A stretch of 64,000 nucleotides of DNA from Symsagittifera roscoffensis (lineage: Eukaryota > Xenacoelomorpha > Acoela > Convolutidae). The notes below the pieces were generated by a model. It saw only the letters and a list, made by a program, of their open reading frames with translations, was not told where the DNA came from and did not search any database. The position numbers were made by a program, and so were the translations under genes. Positions 48,801-58,400 of the stretch are shown here, one piece after another (positions within the stretch are counted from its first letter, which is position 1; every line of letters starts with the position of its first letter). The stretch lies in assembly GCF_963678635.1 (NCBI RefSeq), contig NC_087063.1:32564599-32628598 (forward strand), given 5' to 3'.

Positions 48801-51800
48801 TACACATTGGATATGAAGCAGATGTGACAGCACATCTGCTCGACACCAACGGAACAAAAATCGGAGTCACAGGGCTTCTGGACACAGGAGCGGTAGTGAG
48901 TGTGATGCCGATAAAAACTTGGGAAAGAATGGGCTTCACGCGGGAAGATCTGATTCCAACGAATCTCCGACTGGCTGCAGCCAATCGAGGAGCTATCTAC
49001 GTAGCCGGAAGAACACCAATAACGGTCCTTCACATGGGAGGACGAGACCTTTGGATGAGCTTCCTGGTGGTAGAGAATCTGGACGACGCCGACCAATTCA
49101 TCTTGGGCAGAGATTTTGTCAGGAATTTTGACGTGATGATTGACTTGAACAACGGTCTAATACGGATTAGACACCCGGACCGAAAGTATGTTAAGAGACC
49201 AATTAATAGGATAATAACAGATGAAAATAAGGTACCAGTTTTTTTGGATAGAAAAGTAAAGTTACAACCAGGACAAGCTGTAGTAGCAATTTTTAGAATG
49301 AGAAATTTAAATTCGTTAAGTGATAGCAAACAGGTTTGCTTAGTACCGAATCCAAATAGTCAGAGTTCGGTGATTTTAGGCCGGAGCTTCTCGGTAACGC
49401 GAAACGGACTGTGTGTCAGTGTGTTGTTGAACACACTGGACACCACGGTTTCAATCCAGCGTGGAAAGAAGCTTGGCTACGCCTTGCCGATGAGGACCGA
49501 CTATGAGGAGACAGAAAACTCGAAGAAATATAGTGTGAAAGACTGTCCTTATCATGCAAATAAAGATAAAATCTTAAAGAGAATTAATGAATTAAAATCT
49601 ATTCATAAATTGTTTTCAATGAAATCCGAAACGGACGACGGCTTATCAAGCTGCTCGAATTTTCCGGAACGCCCCTCGTCATATGAACTAGATTCTGACA
49701 AACCGGTTTTGCCAGAAATAGAACATTTGAAAGGAAAAATAGGGGAGGGAGATTTCGAAAAATTGCGGGACCTCCTAAATCGGAACGCCGAGGTATTTTC
49801 AAAACATAAGGCGGACATCGGTTGCTGTAACTTCGTCGAACACGAAATCGAACTAGAAGAGGGCGCCGTTCCCCATAGGGAAGGCGCAAGGCGAATGACG
49901 CCACATAAATCGGAAGCGTGCCGAGCGGAAATAGAAATGTTGCTTGAATACGACATGATAGAGCCCTCGAAATCGCCATGGGCTTGCGGAGTAGTAATGG
50001 CGAAAAAGAAAGGGGGGCAGCTTAGATTTTGTTGCGACTTTCGTTACTTGAACGCGGTAACGATTAAAGATGCGTACCCGATACCGCGAATAGACGAGAG
50101 CCTATCTAAACTTGGTGATGCAACGTTCTTCACCACATTGGACTTAGGTTCTGCCTTCTGGCAGGTTCCTTTGCGGAAAAAGGATAGGGAAAAAACCGGT
50201 TTCGCGTGCGAATTGGGGTTGTACCAGTGGAAGAGGATGCCCTTCGGCTTGTGCAATGCAACAGCAACCTTTCAAAGGCTGATGGCTCAGGCTTTGACAG
50301 GATTGACCAAAAAGTACGGGAATCTCTTGATGTGCTACGTGGATGACGTAGTCATAGCGACACCGACCCTGGAGGATCACATTGACCGGCTCGATGAGGT
50401 ATTCGGATGTATGAAAAGAGCAGGCTTGAAATGCAAACCATCGAAATGTGAAATCCTAAGGGATTCGATCAAGTACCTGGGAAGAATGGTGGACCGGCAT
50501 GGTGTGAGGCCAGATCCAGAAGCAGTAGAGGCCGTGCTGACATGGAAAGCTCCTAGAACGGACACACAGCTCATGAGCTTCCTAGGATTTGCCAATTACT
50601 ACCGTGAATTCATTAAAGGATATGCGGACAAGGTGTATCCGATGCAGAAGCTGATGCGCAACAAAGGGAAAAAGTTCGAATGGAACGATGAGGCACAGGT
50701 TGCATTCGAGAACATAAAGCGGGAACTGTGCGAAGCGCCAGTGCTGGGCATGCCTACAGAAAAGGGCATGTATGTTCTCGACACAGACGCATCGGTGGTG
50801 GCCATCTCAGGAATATTGCATCAAGAGCAAGAATGGAACGGAAGAACAGTTCTCCGTCCCATTGCATACGGCAGCAAAGTCTTGAGTGACACAGAGATGA
50901 AATATGGCGCACCAAAAGCAGAAATGTTTGCAGTAGTCACCTTCGTGGAGAAGTACCGTGCATACTTGGGGAGCGCTCCCTTCAAGTTACGCGTAGACAA
51001 CAGAGCGTTATCCTGGTTGAAGACCTACTCGATGGATCAGAGTTATATTGGTAGATGGATAGTAAGACTGGATGGCTACCATATGATAATCGAACATAGG
51101 ATGCGTGATAAACATCAGAATGCTGACAGTCTCAGCAAGAAAACTGAGTTCTATGAAAGATTGGAACAGAAGCAGGCCAATCAGGCGGAAGTAAAGGAGG
51201 GATTCTCGTTTCTGGACAAAGAAACTTATGAAGCGCTTCCCTTAACGAGATGGTTGGATAAGTCTGGACATCCAATTCCGGGGCATCCTGAGTTACCTGT
51301 AGAGAAAGCAGCCGAGATAAAGATCCTGTCAAGGGAGGACCCGGTCCCCTTGGATTTGTTGCTGCGCTCGAACCTGGTACAGCAAGAACTCTCTCGCATG
51401 AATATAAACAGCCTCTCATTATTGGATAAAACGGTGCAAGTCACACCACAAGTGATGCGGATACTGGGTGGATTGTTAGAAAGAGAAGTGACCAGAGATG
51501 ACCCCGAGTGGACAGCAGCAGTGGCATCGCTAACAGTCAGTGAGAAAGTGAAGATCATGCCGTCCAGACAACAGCACGAAGAGAACAAGAGGGATTGTAG
51601 GACAATAGTTCAGCAACTAGTATCCTCAATACCCCAAGAGATTTTAACCAGTACTTCTTACGGACAGAAAGGACGGGAGAGCGGCAAGCAAAAGAAAACT
51701 GTCACCTTTGTAGACCGGGATAAAGAGGGTGGAGTTGTAAAACAAAATCTGCTGCAAGACTATTTGTCCGGGGAGAAGGATAAGGAGAAAAACCAGCGAT

Positions 51801-54800
51801 CACAAGATCAACACCCGGGACAAGGAAATTTGTCCGGGGAGTCCGAGATAGACGAGAAAATTCCTGATGAGAAACAGGACCTAGAGAACAAAGTTTTGTC
51901 CGGGGAGTTCAGATGGATGCGAAGGAAATACGGACATGATCTGGAGGAGCGTGCAGTCTCCAGCACAACACCTTCGACGGATGATAAGTCAGAAAGCTCG
52001 AGAATGAACACCTATTCAGACAGGGATTCGACCTCGGGATCAGAACTGTCAGAACTGGCGATACACACGCTACTAGTGGAAACTCGGGCGAGAAACCTGG
52101 ACAGAGAGGTGTACCAGGATCCTGACAGTGATCGCTACCTAATACCAAGCGAAAGAGTCTTTGACAACGCAGCGGATGACTTAGAAACGATAGCGGTATC
52201 GAAACGTTCGATAAGCCTGTTGCCGCAGAAAGAGGTAGTCAGGACTGATCTTCAGCCGTTTCAACAAGAAACACAACCGTTGGCGAAGATTTGGTGCGTT
52301 AAGATGGAAGAAGACACACATCAGCCCAACGAGCTGAACAGTCAGATGAGAGTCATGAAGACGTACTTGAAGGCGAGATACAGACTCTCGGACCTTCTAA
52401 GGGCGCAGAGAAATGATCGCATGACAAGCAACCTAAAAAGGTGGATAGAAAACGGTGCACCTGACAAAGGTGATCTGGAAGAAGACAGCTATAGGATCCT
52501 GAGACAATACTTCATGCAGAAGGAGGGGAGATTATATCTGAACAAGGACGGGATCGTGGCTTGCAGGAGAAGAGAAGAAGACAAGGTCTTATACAAATAT
52601 AACGCGATAGTGTTGCCGCAACTCTATCAGACAGAACTATTATTCTGGTCGCATGATCAGATGGGCCATCAAGGGATCGACAAAGTGTATCAGAGGATCC
52701 TGAAGCGCTTTGAGTGGCCTGGGATGAAAAAGGCATGCGAGAAATGGGTGACAGCATGTCTGTCATGCCAACAGGTCAAGGATCCTAGGAAGTTGCGATT
52801 TCCTTTACAATCAATTGAGTCGTCTGAATTCAACGAGGTGGTGCAGATAGATCACCAGAAGATATGCATGACAGACAGCGGTTACAACCAAGTCTTGGTC
52901 ATGATAGATCACTTCATTAAGTATGCAGAGGCCGTGCCCTGCATAACTGCCTCGGCGGAAGAGACATGCGACCACCTGATCAATACGTGGATAGCAAGAC
53001 ACGGATGTCCAATGACGTTTCAATCGGACAATGGAACGGCTTTCGTAGGCGAGCTTACGAAAGAGCTTATTAGACGGTCACAAGTCGCTCAGGCTCACTC
53101 CACGACATACCACCCTCAGACGAATGGCTTAGTGGAAAGACAGAATAGGACGTTAGTGTCGATGCTGAGGGTATATTGTTCCAGGTACATGACCGATTGG
53201 GACAGATACCTTCCACAGGTGATGGGAGCTTATAATAGCACGCAACACTCCACCACTGGAGTCAGTCCACACATGATGCTGACGGGACACGAGAAGTCTT
53301 TACCCTTGACATTCTTCTACCCAGAGTATGAGGGAAAGAAAACATCCCCACAGGTCTACGTGAGGGATGTGATCAGACGCCAACAGGAGTTGAACGACTT
53401 GTGTAGACGAAACACTCAGCAGGCACAGGCAAGGCAGAGGAAAAGATTCGACAAGAAAGCAGCTGGTGCAAAGGCTTACTCGGTGGGAGACTACGTATGG
53501 GTATTTCAGAACGTTATACCACCGAAAGGGACAAAAAAGCTTCTGAAGAAGTGGAGGGGACCCTTCATGATTACAGAGGTGCACCAAGAGGGACGCTTTT
53601 ATAGACTGAGTACTGGCCGAGCCGCCCACTACGAGAACATCAAGCCACACAATCCATCGACAGAAGACTGGTGTATACCTGCAGACATGGAAGAAGGGGA
53701 TTATCTAATGATGGATCCTGCTTGTGAGGTCAATGAAAAAGGCACCAGGGAGAAGAACGATGGAAACGAAGTCGTAGAGGAAGGTACGGATACACCATTG
53801 GACCTGGATCCAAACGAACAGATCGAAGCGGACGATGAAACCTTGCCCTACGCAGAGGAAGATTGGCAGGATTCCGAACAGACAGAGGTTCCCAAGAACA
53901 TGGAACCAGATCTTCCGTTCACGATGCAGACTCGTCAGAAAGACGGGACGAGACTAAGAAAGAAATACAATCCTTACGGTGACGACTTTGTAGTGGATAG
54001 GATAGATCTAAAGAAAATAGTGGAGGAAGTAGTGGGTTTAGAGGAAATAACAGTGTCACAGGACATTGACATAGTCGATGATCACAACGATGAGTGGGTT
54101 GACGACTGGTCGAAACCCGAGGTGGAGTTCGACGATGAGCAACAGCAGTCAAATGAACAAGACCTGACGAACCTGCGTGTCTTAGAGTGGCTGAACGAAA
54201 TGACATCAGACCCTGAAAAGACCAGCGTTACGATTCAAGACGTAGATCGCGAAAGCGCGAAATACATTAAGACCGAACGAGATGATCCTTCCTGGGCTGC
54301 CCAGGAAGGACAACTTCTCATTCCAGCTTCTAATCTTGACTTAATACCCGGTATGCGATCGACGGGGACGCCGATGGATATTTTTGTCCGGGGAGTGGGG
54401 GTAGGACTTACCCACACTGAAAACTTGATAATAAAAAAATTGAGAATAGCAAGAGAAACAGGAAACTTAGAAGCAGAAACAGGTGAAGAACCTAAGAAAC
54501 CTGACATAGGCAGGGTAGTTGAGTCATATTTTAATTTACCAAATGAATATTCTAGTAACATAATACTAACAGACAGTGATTTCATACTCACAAACAGAAC
54601 ATGTGCGGTAGCTATCACCGCAGACATGAGTTTTAGGACGGCGCTAGCGGCAGATTTTAAGAGGGAATATAAAAACGTGGAATTCCTTTGGAAGCAAAGA
54701 CCAGGGATAGGGGGCGTAGCAGCCTTACCCCCGGCGGTGTCGCAAATACCGGGAAAGTACTTATGCTTCCTGGTAACGAGGGCGACAGAGAAGCAACACG

Positions 54801-55006
54801 TGGACCCAGAAAATCTAGTCTTGTCTTTGACGAGGCTGAGGGACTTCCTTGTGGAAATGGACGTGAAGGAGCTTTCGCTTCCAGTGTACGATCCAAATAG
54901 AGGAAGACTGCATCCTCGGGAATTGTACGCGCTTGTACACGTGATATTCTCTGATACGAACATACAAGTATATCTACATAAGAAATATTACTTAAGTATA
55001 GGCTGA
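45818..55006 (+). CDS. gag-pol: Gag-Pol polyprotein with C-terminal macrodomain-like domain
   Basis: 3,062 uninterrupted codons. Order by residue: acidic region with Glu run (~45-55); coiled coil (~180-290); Arg/Gly/Ser/Asn-rich basic stretch (~310-400); Retrotrans_gag-like capsid (~425-625); zinc knuckles CX2CX4HX4C (from C663 and from C715); helical linker; aspartic protease with D1022-T-G and ILGRDF (1095-1100); reverse transcriptase with D1442 (TTLDLGSAF) and Y1507-VDD; RNase H (D1655, D1657, LRVDNRALSWL); linker with three LSGE repeats; integrase HHCC (SHDQMGHQ...CLSC) and DD35E (D2345, D2404, E2440); GPF module (KWRGPFMITEV, ~2,570); acidic linker; macrodomain-like end (~2,915-3,060). 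Order PR-RT-RH-IN and the GPF module place it in Ty3/Gypsy. All catalytic residues I can check are present, so the enzymes look functional. The true Gag start is probably 45,405 upstream. Confidence 0.92.
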   Translation: MIASGTGKQTTSSSFSERMKNTFGNIFPFSMGGGAGNDGESQEEEDEEEQGDFGSQVSLNSSIQENEAYVGRETGTMDKFGVVTTISKEANTPGQSKDFAIRTSSEPQTGESRTRGLGNALADPEIDNEKTSRQRIKARISTSTKLPGTDRVTPPLVTPLVDNGAALEEALNNIVGSLGEQNEQMSIRMSELERAVHIERESLREEINRNRQEVGRSEKRLKERTDEHMTRNLSRMTREAEQRELRLRADMEKLRIQQEQSLGSLDTKIDAMMERRTQAIMDRLDGLLSSKSGPKEGEPNSGGPSREPRVNFNEHQRRKTYGSTRGRGSSLGYATRGNTAGSPNSRANSTRNRQTSDERPTQGTHATGRSDSGNRGHASPKRSHAGQAGNAHGDSDCRDAPHTEPSTRCEDTQAGHSREATAMATAFEPLNRSLETFLTRLSRTNERSEKSRRVFKKPRCYKDESDGCIDTWIEVMKLHFEEEDLSERQECSALTSNLKGTALNCVMAKKQYQRDTAEKIFEILLNRFGSGVQGHQAMMRFEKRRQREDETIDKFLDDLEMLRRRSQPDESNRRMNLAVASKFIDGVKNDELRTMLATHYTPLSTNAPTPEELRLKSKEYLLLKPPSRSGYYKNNYGNFNNGPANQGNNWYKPRDDMDKRRSCANCSSTDHHVSACPAYKQGMKAIGFSLEDEDASELDHEDFMRGVIAKFGPRCFFCNLEGHFKSDCPQFWDAVADIKHPRHEEALSGVKASKARLLSEAEARRKDKPQELVAKKMQAVTEEAREPEPATAADDFKIDYRAAARDAINRVQQELVTKEIEQKVKLELENEKLQEQLNAFEATEVEEAKAPSSLSMKLNVISGQRFGMAPQGSKIQSIISVAGHQVIRNLSEPSEFTLMHLDTYADYLRQMEPRTESRAVRALLTTGGPRTKKLHGRYLEVYGPYQVMLNVDGISIYTRTYVTTDDDQIGQIYLGEEELKVRRIGHDAMMEQDAVHIGYEADVTAHLLDTNGTKIGVTGLLDTGAVVSVMPIKTWERMGFTREDLIPTNLRLAAANRGAIYVAGRTPITVLHMGGRDLWMSFLVVENLDDADQFILGRDFVRNFDVMIDLNNGLIRIRHPDRKYVKRPINRIITDENKVPVFLDRKVKLQPGQAVVAIFRMRNLNSLSDSKQVCLVPNPNSQSSVILGRSFSVTRNGLCVSVLLNTLDTTVSIQRGKKLGYALPMRTDYEETENSKKYSVKDCPYHANKDKILKRINELKSIHKLFSMKSETDDGLSSCSNFPERPSSYELDSDKPVLPEIEHLKGKIGEGDFEKLRDLLNRNAEVFSKHKADIGCCNFVEHEIELEEGAVPHREGARRMTPHKSEACRAEIEMLLEYDMIEPSKSPWACGVVMAKKKGGQLRFCCDFRYLNAVTIKDAYPIPRIDESLSKLGDATFFTTLDLGSAFWQVPLRKKDREKTGFACELGLYQWKRMPFGLCNATATFQRLMAQALTGLTKKYGNLLMCYVDDVVIATPTLEDHIDRLDEVFGCMKRAGLKCKPSKCEILRDSIKYLGRMVDRHGVRPDPEAVEAVLTWKAPRTDTQLMSFLGFANYYREFIKGYADKVYPMQKLMRNKGKKFEWNDEAQVAFENIKRELCEAPVLGMPTEKGMYVLDTDASVVAISGILHQEQEWNGRTVLRPIAYGSKVLSDTEMKYGAPKAEMFAVVTFVEKYRAYLGSAPFKLRVDNRALSWLKTYSMDQSYIGRWIVRLDGYHMIIEHRMRDKHQNADSLSKKTEFYERLEQKQANQAEVKEGFSFLDKETYEALPLTRWLDKSGHPIPGHPELPVEKAAEIKILSREDPVPLDLLLRSNLVQQELSRMNINSLSLLDKTVQVTPQVMRILGGLLEREVTRDDPEWTAAVASLTVSEKVKIMPSRQQHEENKRDCRTIVQQLVSSIPQEILTSTSYGQKGRESGKQKKTVTFVDRDKEGGVVKQNLLQDYLSGEKDKEKNQRSQDQHPGQGNLSGESEIDEKIPDEKQDLENKVLSGEFRWMRRKYGHDLEERAVSSTTPSTDDKSESSRMNTYSDRDSTSGSELSELAIHTLLVETRARNLDREVYQDPDSDRYLIPSERVFDNAADDLETIAVSKRSISLLPQKEVVRTDLQPFQQETQPLAKIWCVKMEEDTHQPNELNSQMRVMKTYLKARYRLSDLLRAQRNDRMTSNLKRWIENGAPDKGDLEEDSYRILRQYFMQKEGRLYLNKDGIVACRRREEDKVLYKYNAIVLPQLYQTELLFWSHDQMGHQGIDKVYQRILKRFEWPGMKKACEKWVTACLSCQQVKDPRKLRFPLQSIESSEFNEVVQIDHQKICMTDSGYNQVLVMIDHFIKYAEAVPCITASAEETCDHLINTWIARHGCPMTFQSDNGTAFVGELTKELIRRSQVAQAHSTTYHPQTNGLVERQNRTLVSMLRVYCSRYMTDWDRYLPQVMGAYNSTQHSTTGVSPHMMLTGHEKSLPLTFFYPEYEGKKTSPQVYVRDVIRRQQELNDLCRRNTQQAQARQRKRFDKKAAGAKAYSVGDYVWVFQNVIPPKGTKKLLKKWRGPFMITEVHQEGRFYRLSTGRAAHYENIKPHNPSTEDWCIPADMEEGDYLMMDPACEVNEKGTREKNDGNEVVEEGTDTPLDLDPNEQIEADDETLPYAEEDWQDSEQTEVPKNMEPDLPFTMQTRQKDGTRLRKKYNPYGDDFVVDRIDLKKIVEEVVGLEEITVSQDIDIVDDHNDEWVDDWSKPEVEFDDEQQQSNEQDLTNLRVLEWLNEMTSDPEKTSVTIQDVDRESAKYIKTERDDPSWAAQEGQLLIPASNLDLIPGMRSTGTPMDIFVRGVGVGLTHTENLIIKKLRIARETGNLEAETGEEPKKPDIGRVVESYFNLPNEYSSNIILTDSDFILTNRTCAVAITADMSFRTALAADFKREYKNVEFLWKQRPGIGGVAALPPAVSQIPGKYLCFLVTRATEKQHVDPENLVLSLTRLRDFLVEMDVKELSLPVYDPNRGRLHPRELYALVHVIFSDTNIQVYLHKKYYLSIG
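51763..54395 (+). repeat. Four copies of TTGTCCGGGGAG in copy 2 pol
   Basis: Exact 12-mers at 51,763-51,774, 51,830-51,841, 51,896-51,907 and 54,384-54,395 (limits within a base or two). Three read Leu-Ser-Gly-Glu in the linker between RNase H and integrase; the fourth reads Val-Arg-Gly in another register near residue 2,857. Confidence 0.82.
54560..55006 (+). other. TARG1/OARD1-like macrodomain at the Pol C-terminus
   Basis: Sub-feature of the polyprotein (residues ~2,915-3,062). The pattern follows the ADP-ribose-binding macrodomain of the OARD1/TARG1 type. A strand ending in T-D-S-D-F-I is followed by a helix with A-A-D-F-K-R-E-Y. Next come Q-R-P-G-I-G-G-V-A-A-L, G-K-Y-L-C-F-L-V-T-R, a helix with LVLSLTRLRDFL, then L-S-L-P-V-Y-D-P-N-R-G-R-L, a helix, and D-T-N-I-Q-V-Y-L. 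Family knowledge: such domains bind ADP-ribose, and TARG1 removes it from proteins. The canonical G-x-G-x-D catalytic loop is replaced by YDPNRG, so hydrolysis is doubtful. Present in all three elements. Confidence 0.65.
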
Positions 55007-55402
55007 GTGATGTGCGAGAGGGTGTTAGGCCAAAGACTAAGTTGTGTGTAATATGTGAGAGGTGCGTTATGTTATGTTATGTGTTAGGTTATTAAGATCA
55101 TGGGTAAGTAGGGGTTAGTGACCATGAACAACTAAATGACGATCTTGGGAATAGATCCAAAGTTTGGACTGTCCAATCTTAGGTCGAATTCCAAAATTTT
55201 AGAAACCAATTGATTTTAATAAATTTTAGGATAAATATCTTTTTATCTGAACTGTCTTTAAGCAAATTTTAACGATGTATGTTAAGGTGAAATTGACAGG
55301 TGTGACATTCGTGATTTCTTTTCTAGATCCTGATTGATCATTTAATTGCTCACTTGAGTCAAAACTTGAAATCGAAATCAAATCAAACTTGGAAAGAACA
55401 GT
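55007..55402 (+). promoter_or_regulatory. Noncoding spacer between pol and ORF2 with candidate splice acceptor, copy 2
   Basis: 396 bp, colinear with 16,922-17,302 in copy 1. It holds TTATG repeats (~55,068-55,085), an 11-mer TGTGACATTCG (55,301-55,311) also found in the terminal repeat, and a pyrimidine tract TTCTTTTCTAG ending at 55,326. The AG dinucleotide and tract are kept in copy 1 while neighbouring bases differ. An internal promoter or IRES is an alternative way to express ORF2. Confidence 0.4.
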
Positions 55403-58400
55403 ATGGACAATTTCAACCTGGATGAATTGATGGACCTGGCAGAGGCATATGTAGGACCGATGGTAGATGCGATCTATCGTCGGCTGATCGAACGAGACTT
55501 CGCTCTGGAGGACCCAGAGGTGGTCATGTTGCTGACCGCCCTGATTAACATCTTGGGGCACGACAACCGTGGGGACCGCCCCACGGAAGTCCTGTTGATG
55601 GCAGCATATGGAGAAAGAGGAGTACTAGACCGCCCGAACATGAGAGTGATGAGGTGGAGAAACGGGGCTCTCTCAGGGAGTGACTTGGCGAATGAGCCTG
55701 GGTTGGGAAGTTCTAGGACTTACCAACCAGGTGAGATGCCAATGCCCTCCAAGCCCAAACCTGGGCTGACGAGAATGCATCGGGAGATGAACAGCGAGGC
55801 GACCTCGTCTGGTTCACCACTGAGAGCAGCTGTGCCACCAAAAGGGGCGAAAGTAACACAGAAGGTTCAGACGAACCAAACCATACAAGATCTGGACGAG
55901 ATGAACGATCAGTTGAGAAGTACGAAGAAGGAGTTAGACGATATGACGAAGACCATGCTGGCGATGGAGGAAGACCGGGACATGTGGAGAAAGTTGTTTG
56001 AAGACTGCAACAAAAAGCAGGGTCAAGAGATCGAACGCTTAAGGCAGGAATACAAAGAGCGATCGGAGCAGGTGGCGTTGACGACGTCCATTGAGAAAAT
56101 GATACCTGCAAGGGATATTCCTCGTGGGCAGTCCCCGATGGAGCTCTTGACACCTCGAGAAATGAGTCAAACAACGGAGACACGGCTTCCAGCAGAGACG
56201 AACCGAGTAACAATCCCGGATCCTAGTGACACCTTGGGTGATCCCGTCGTAGAACAGACAGTGAGAAAACTGATAGAGACCGCTGGACGATTGGTCGCTA
56301 ACAAGAATGCACCAGGTTCCGGGGTGACTGCACCCTATGGAACGATTGACGATACGGGCAGAGTACAACTCTCCCAGACAGTAATCAGACAAGGGATGAG
56401 TAACGTGACACCACTCATGGGGAACTCGAGAATCCCAGAGAGGAAAGTAAGGAAGATGCCAGCGAAGAAAGTGTCTCGTGTAATAGACGTGCAGAAGAAT
56501 AATCAATTGAAGTATAGTTTCACGGGAGTTCCGGAGACAGATCCGAGAGCCTGCTTCAATCGAGCTACCTGGAGCCCGGCTGTGAACCTGCAGCAACCAC
56601 CACTCGGGACATCTCACCTGATATTGGGAGACAGCTTAGTCAGAGTGCTGTCGAATTTGAGGACCTCATGGGTCACCACGGTGATGGCCTTTGGAGGCGC
56701 GACGATTGCCCAATTATATCGCATGGTGGAGCTGATGAATCCAGGGAAGATACCCAATGTGATGATCTTAGTTGGGACGAATGACATCTCCAGAGGATCA
56801 GATGAGCAGGAAGCACTGTGGGAAGCAATGATGGTGTGTTTGTTTACTACTCTCTGGCAGAAGTTCAGTTGCGCGGTACTGACCGTTTGCACGGTGCCAA
56901 TGAACACAAGAAGCTTGACAGTATCAGGAAGAAGGCACAACGAGGGAGTCATGAGATGGAACAACATCTTGAGAAACCTAGCAAATCGAAACGCCGGAAG
57001 AATGATCCTCATGGACATTGAACATGAATTGAGAGCCATGGATCAAGCCAGACTGACCACAGATGGCATCCACTTCGACAGTGTCGAAGGACAAGCTTGG
57101 TTGAATCGAGTCTTCCAAGAACGGTTGGATGAGCTGGAAGCAGAACTCTTTGACACAGGAGTGCTGAAGGAAGAGGGAACGGTGAGTGATACGGTGATCA
57201 CCAACTTTGTGCCTCCTAACCTGGAAACACGCTTGGGTACGGTCCCAGCCGCCATAAATTACCGGCAACAAAGCTCCAGTGAACCAGGTCGAAGAACAGA
57301 CGTACAAGATCGGTTGGGAGAAGCACCGATGAGGAGGACAATCCATCCTAGGAAAAGGATAGGACCTGTCAACCAACCAATCGAGGAAGTAGCAGGCACA
57401 TCCAGATCGGACACTAGATCGGAGACGACGAGTACCAGTCGAGAGGAGAGACCGAGCAGAGGCTCATTGATGTGGTCGCGATCCATACCGTCTCCTTGGC
57501 ATATATACAAAGAAGAACTAATGAAGCTGGACCTACAGAGAGTGAGCTTCATCGAAGATGCAAGGAGGATGCTGAATGGAGCGACGCTATCCGTCAGCAG
57601 ATTGTACTCGATAACCGGCGTAGACTGGTTGATAGCCGCTAGCATAAATTTCAGCTCCACGACGGCCTTGAGGTTTGCCGACTTGGAGGGACTGCCCTCC
57701 AACAACACAATAGGACCTGTGAATGCAAGACCGTTGCAAGATGTGAGATTGAACCATGATGAGAGGAATCGTGAAGAAAGGCCAGGAAGATTCCTGACGG
57801 CGAGAGCGCCGATTGGACAACACGTGAAGATATTTAGGCAATTGACGACACCACCTGGTCATGTGAAGGAGAGAGTGTACCCAAAACTAGTGAACCAAGA
57901 TGGTGATGCCCAGAGATATGGCGGATTGACAGCGATAAAGAAAGATGAGACCATCTTCGCCGCCTACGACAAAGCAGAGATGAGAAAGGCCAAAATCATG
58001 GTAGTAGCGAATTCAGAGTTCGTGTACACCTCTAAGTCTTTGTTTTGGCTGGACGTCATAATGCTGGCCGCAGTTGACCTAGACCTATTGCAATCAGTGT
58101 CATTGGCTATAGGGGTACAAAGGCAGACAGAAATGAACCCGATAACGATTGTGTTTGCTGGCATCAATGACCATCTACACAGTAGAGGTTTTCTGAGCAG
58201 GCTCAGAGATCCTGCAACAGCAGAAAACGCAGTATGGCCAGCGATAAAAGACATCCTGGAGTCAATGGGTGAAGTGGTAGACGCGACAAAGGAGGGATCA
58301 TTCAATAAAGTGACGTTGAGAGTAGTATTTGCGTTGTCTCCGGGATATGCATATCTCCCGGATGGACTGAAATTTGTGTATGCAATGGTAGCCTTACTTT

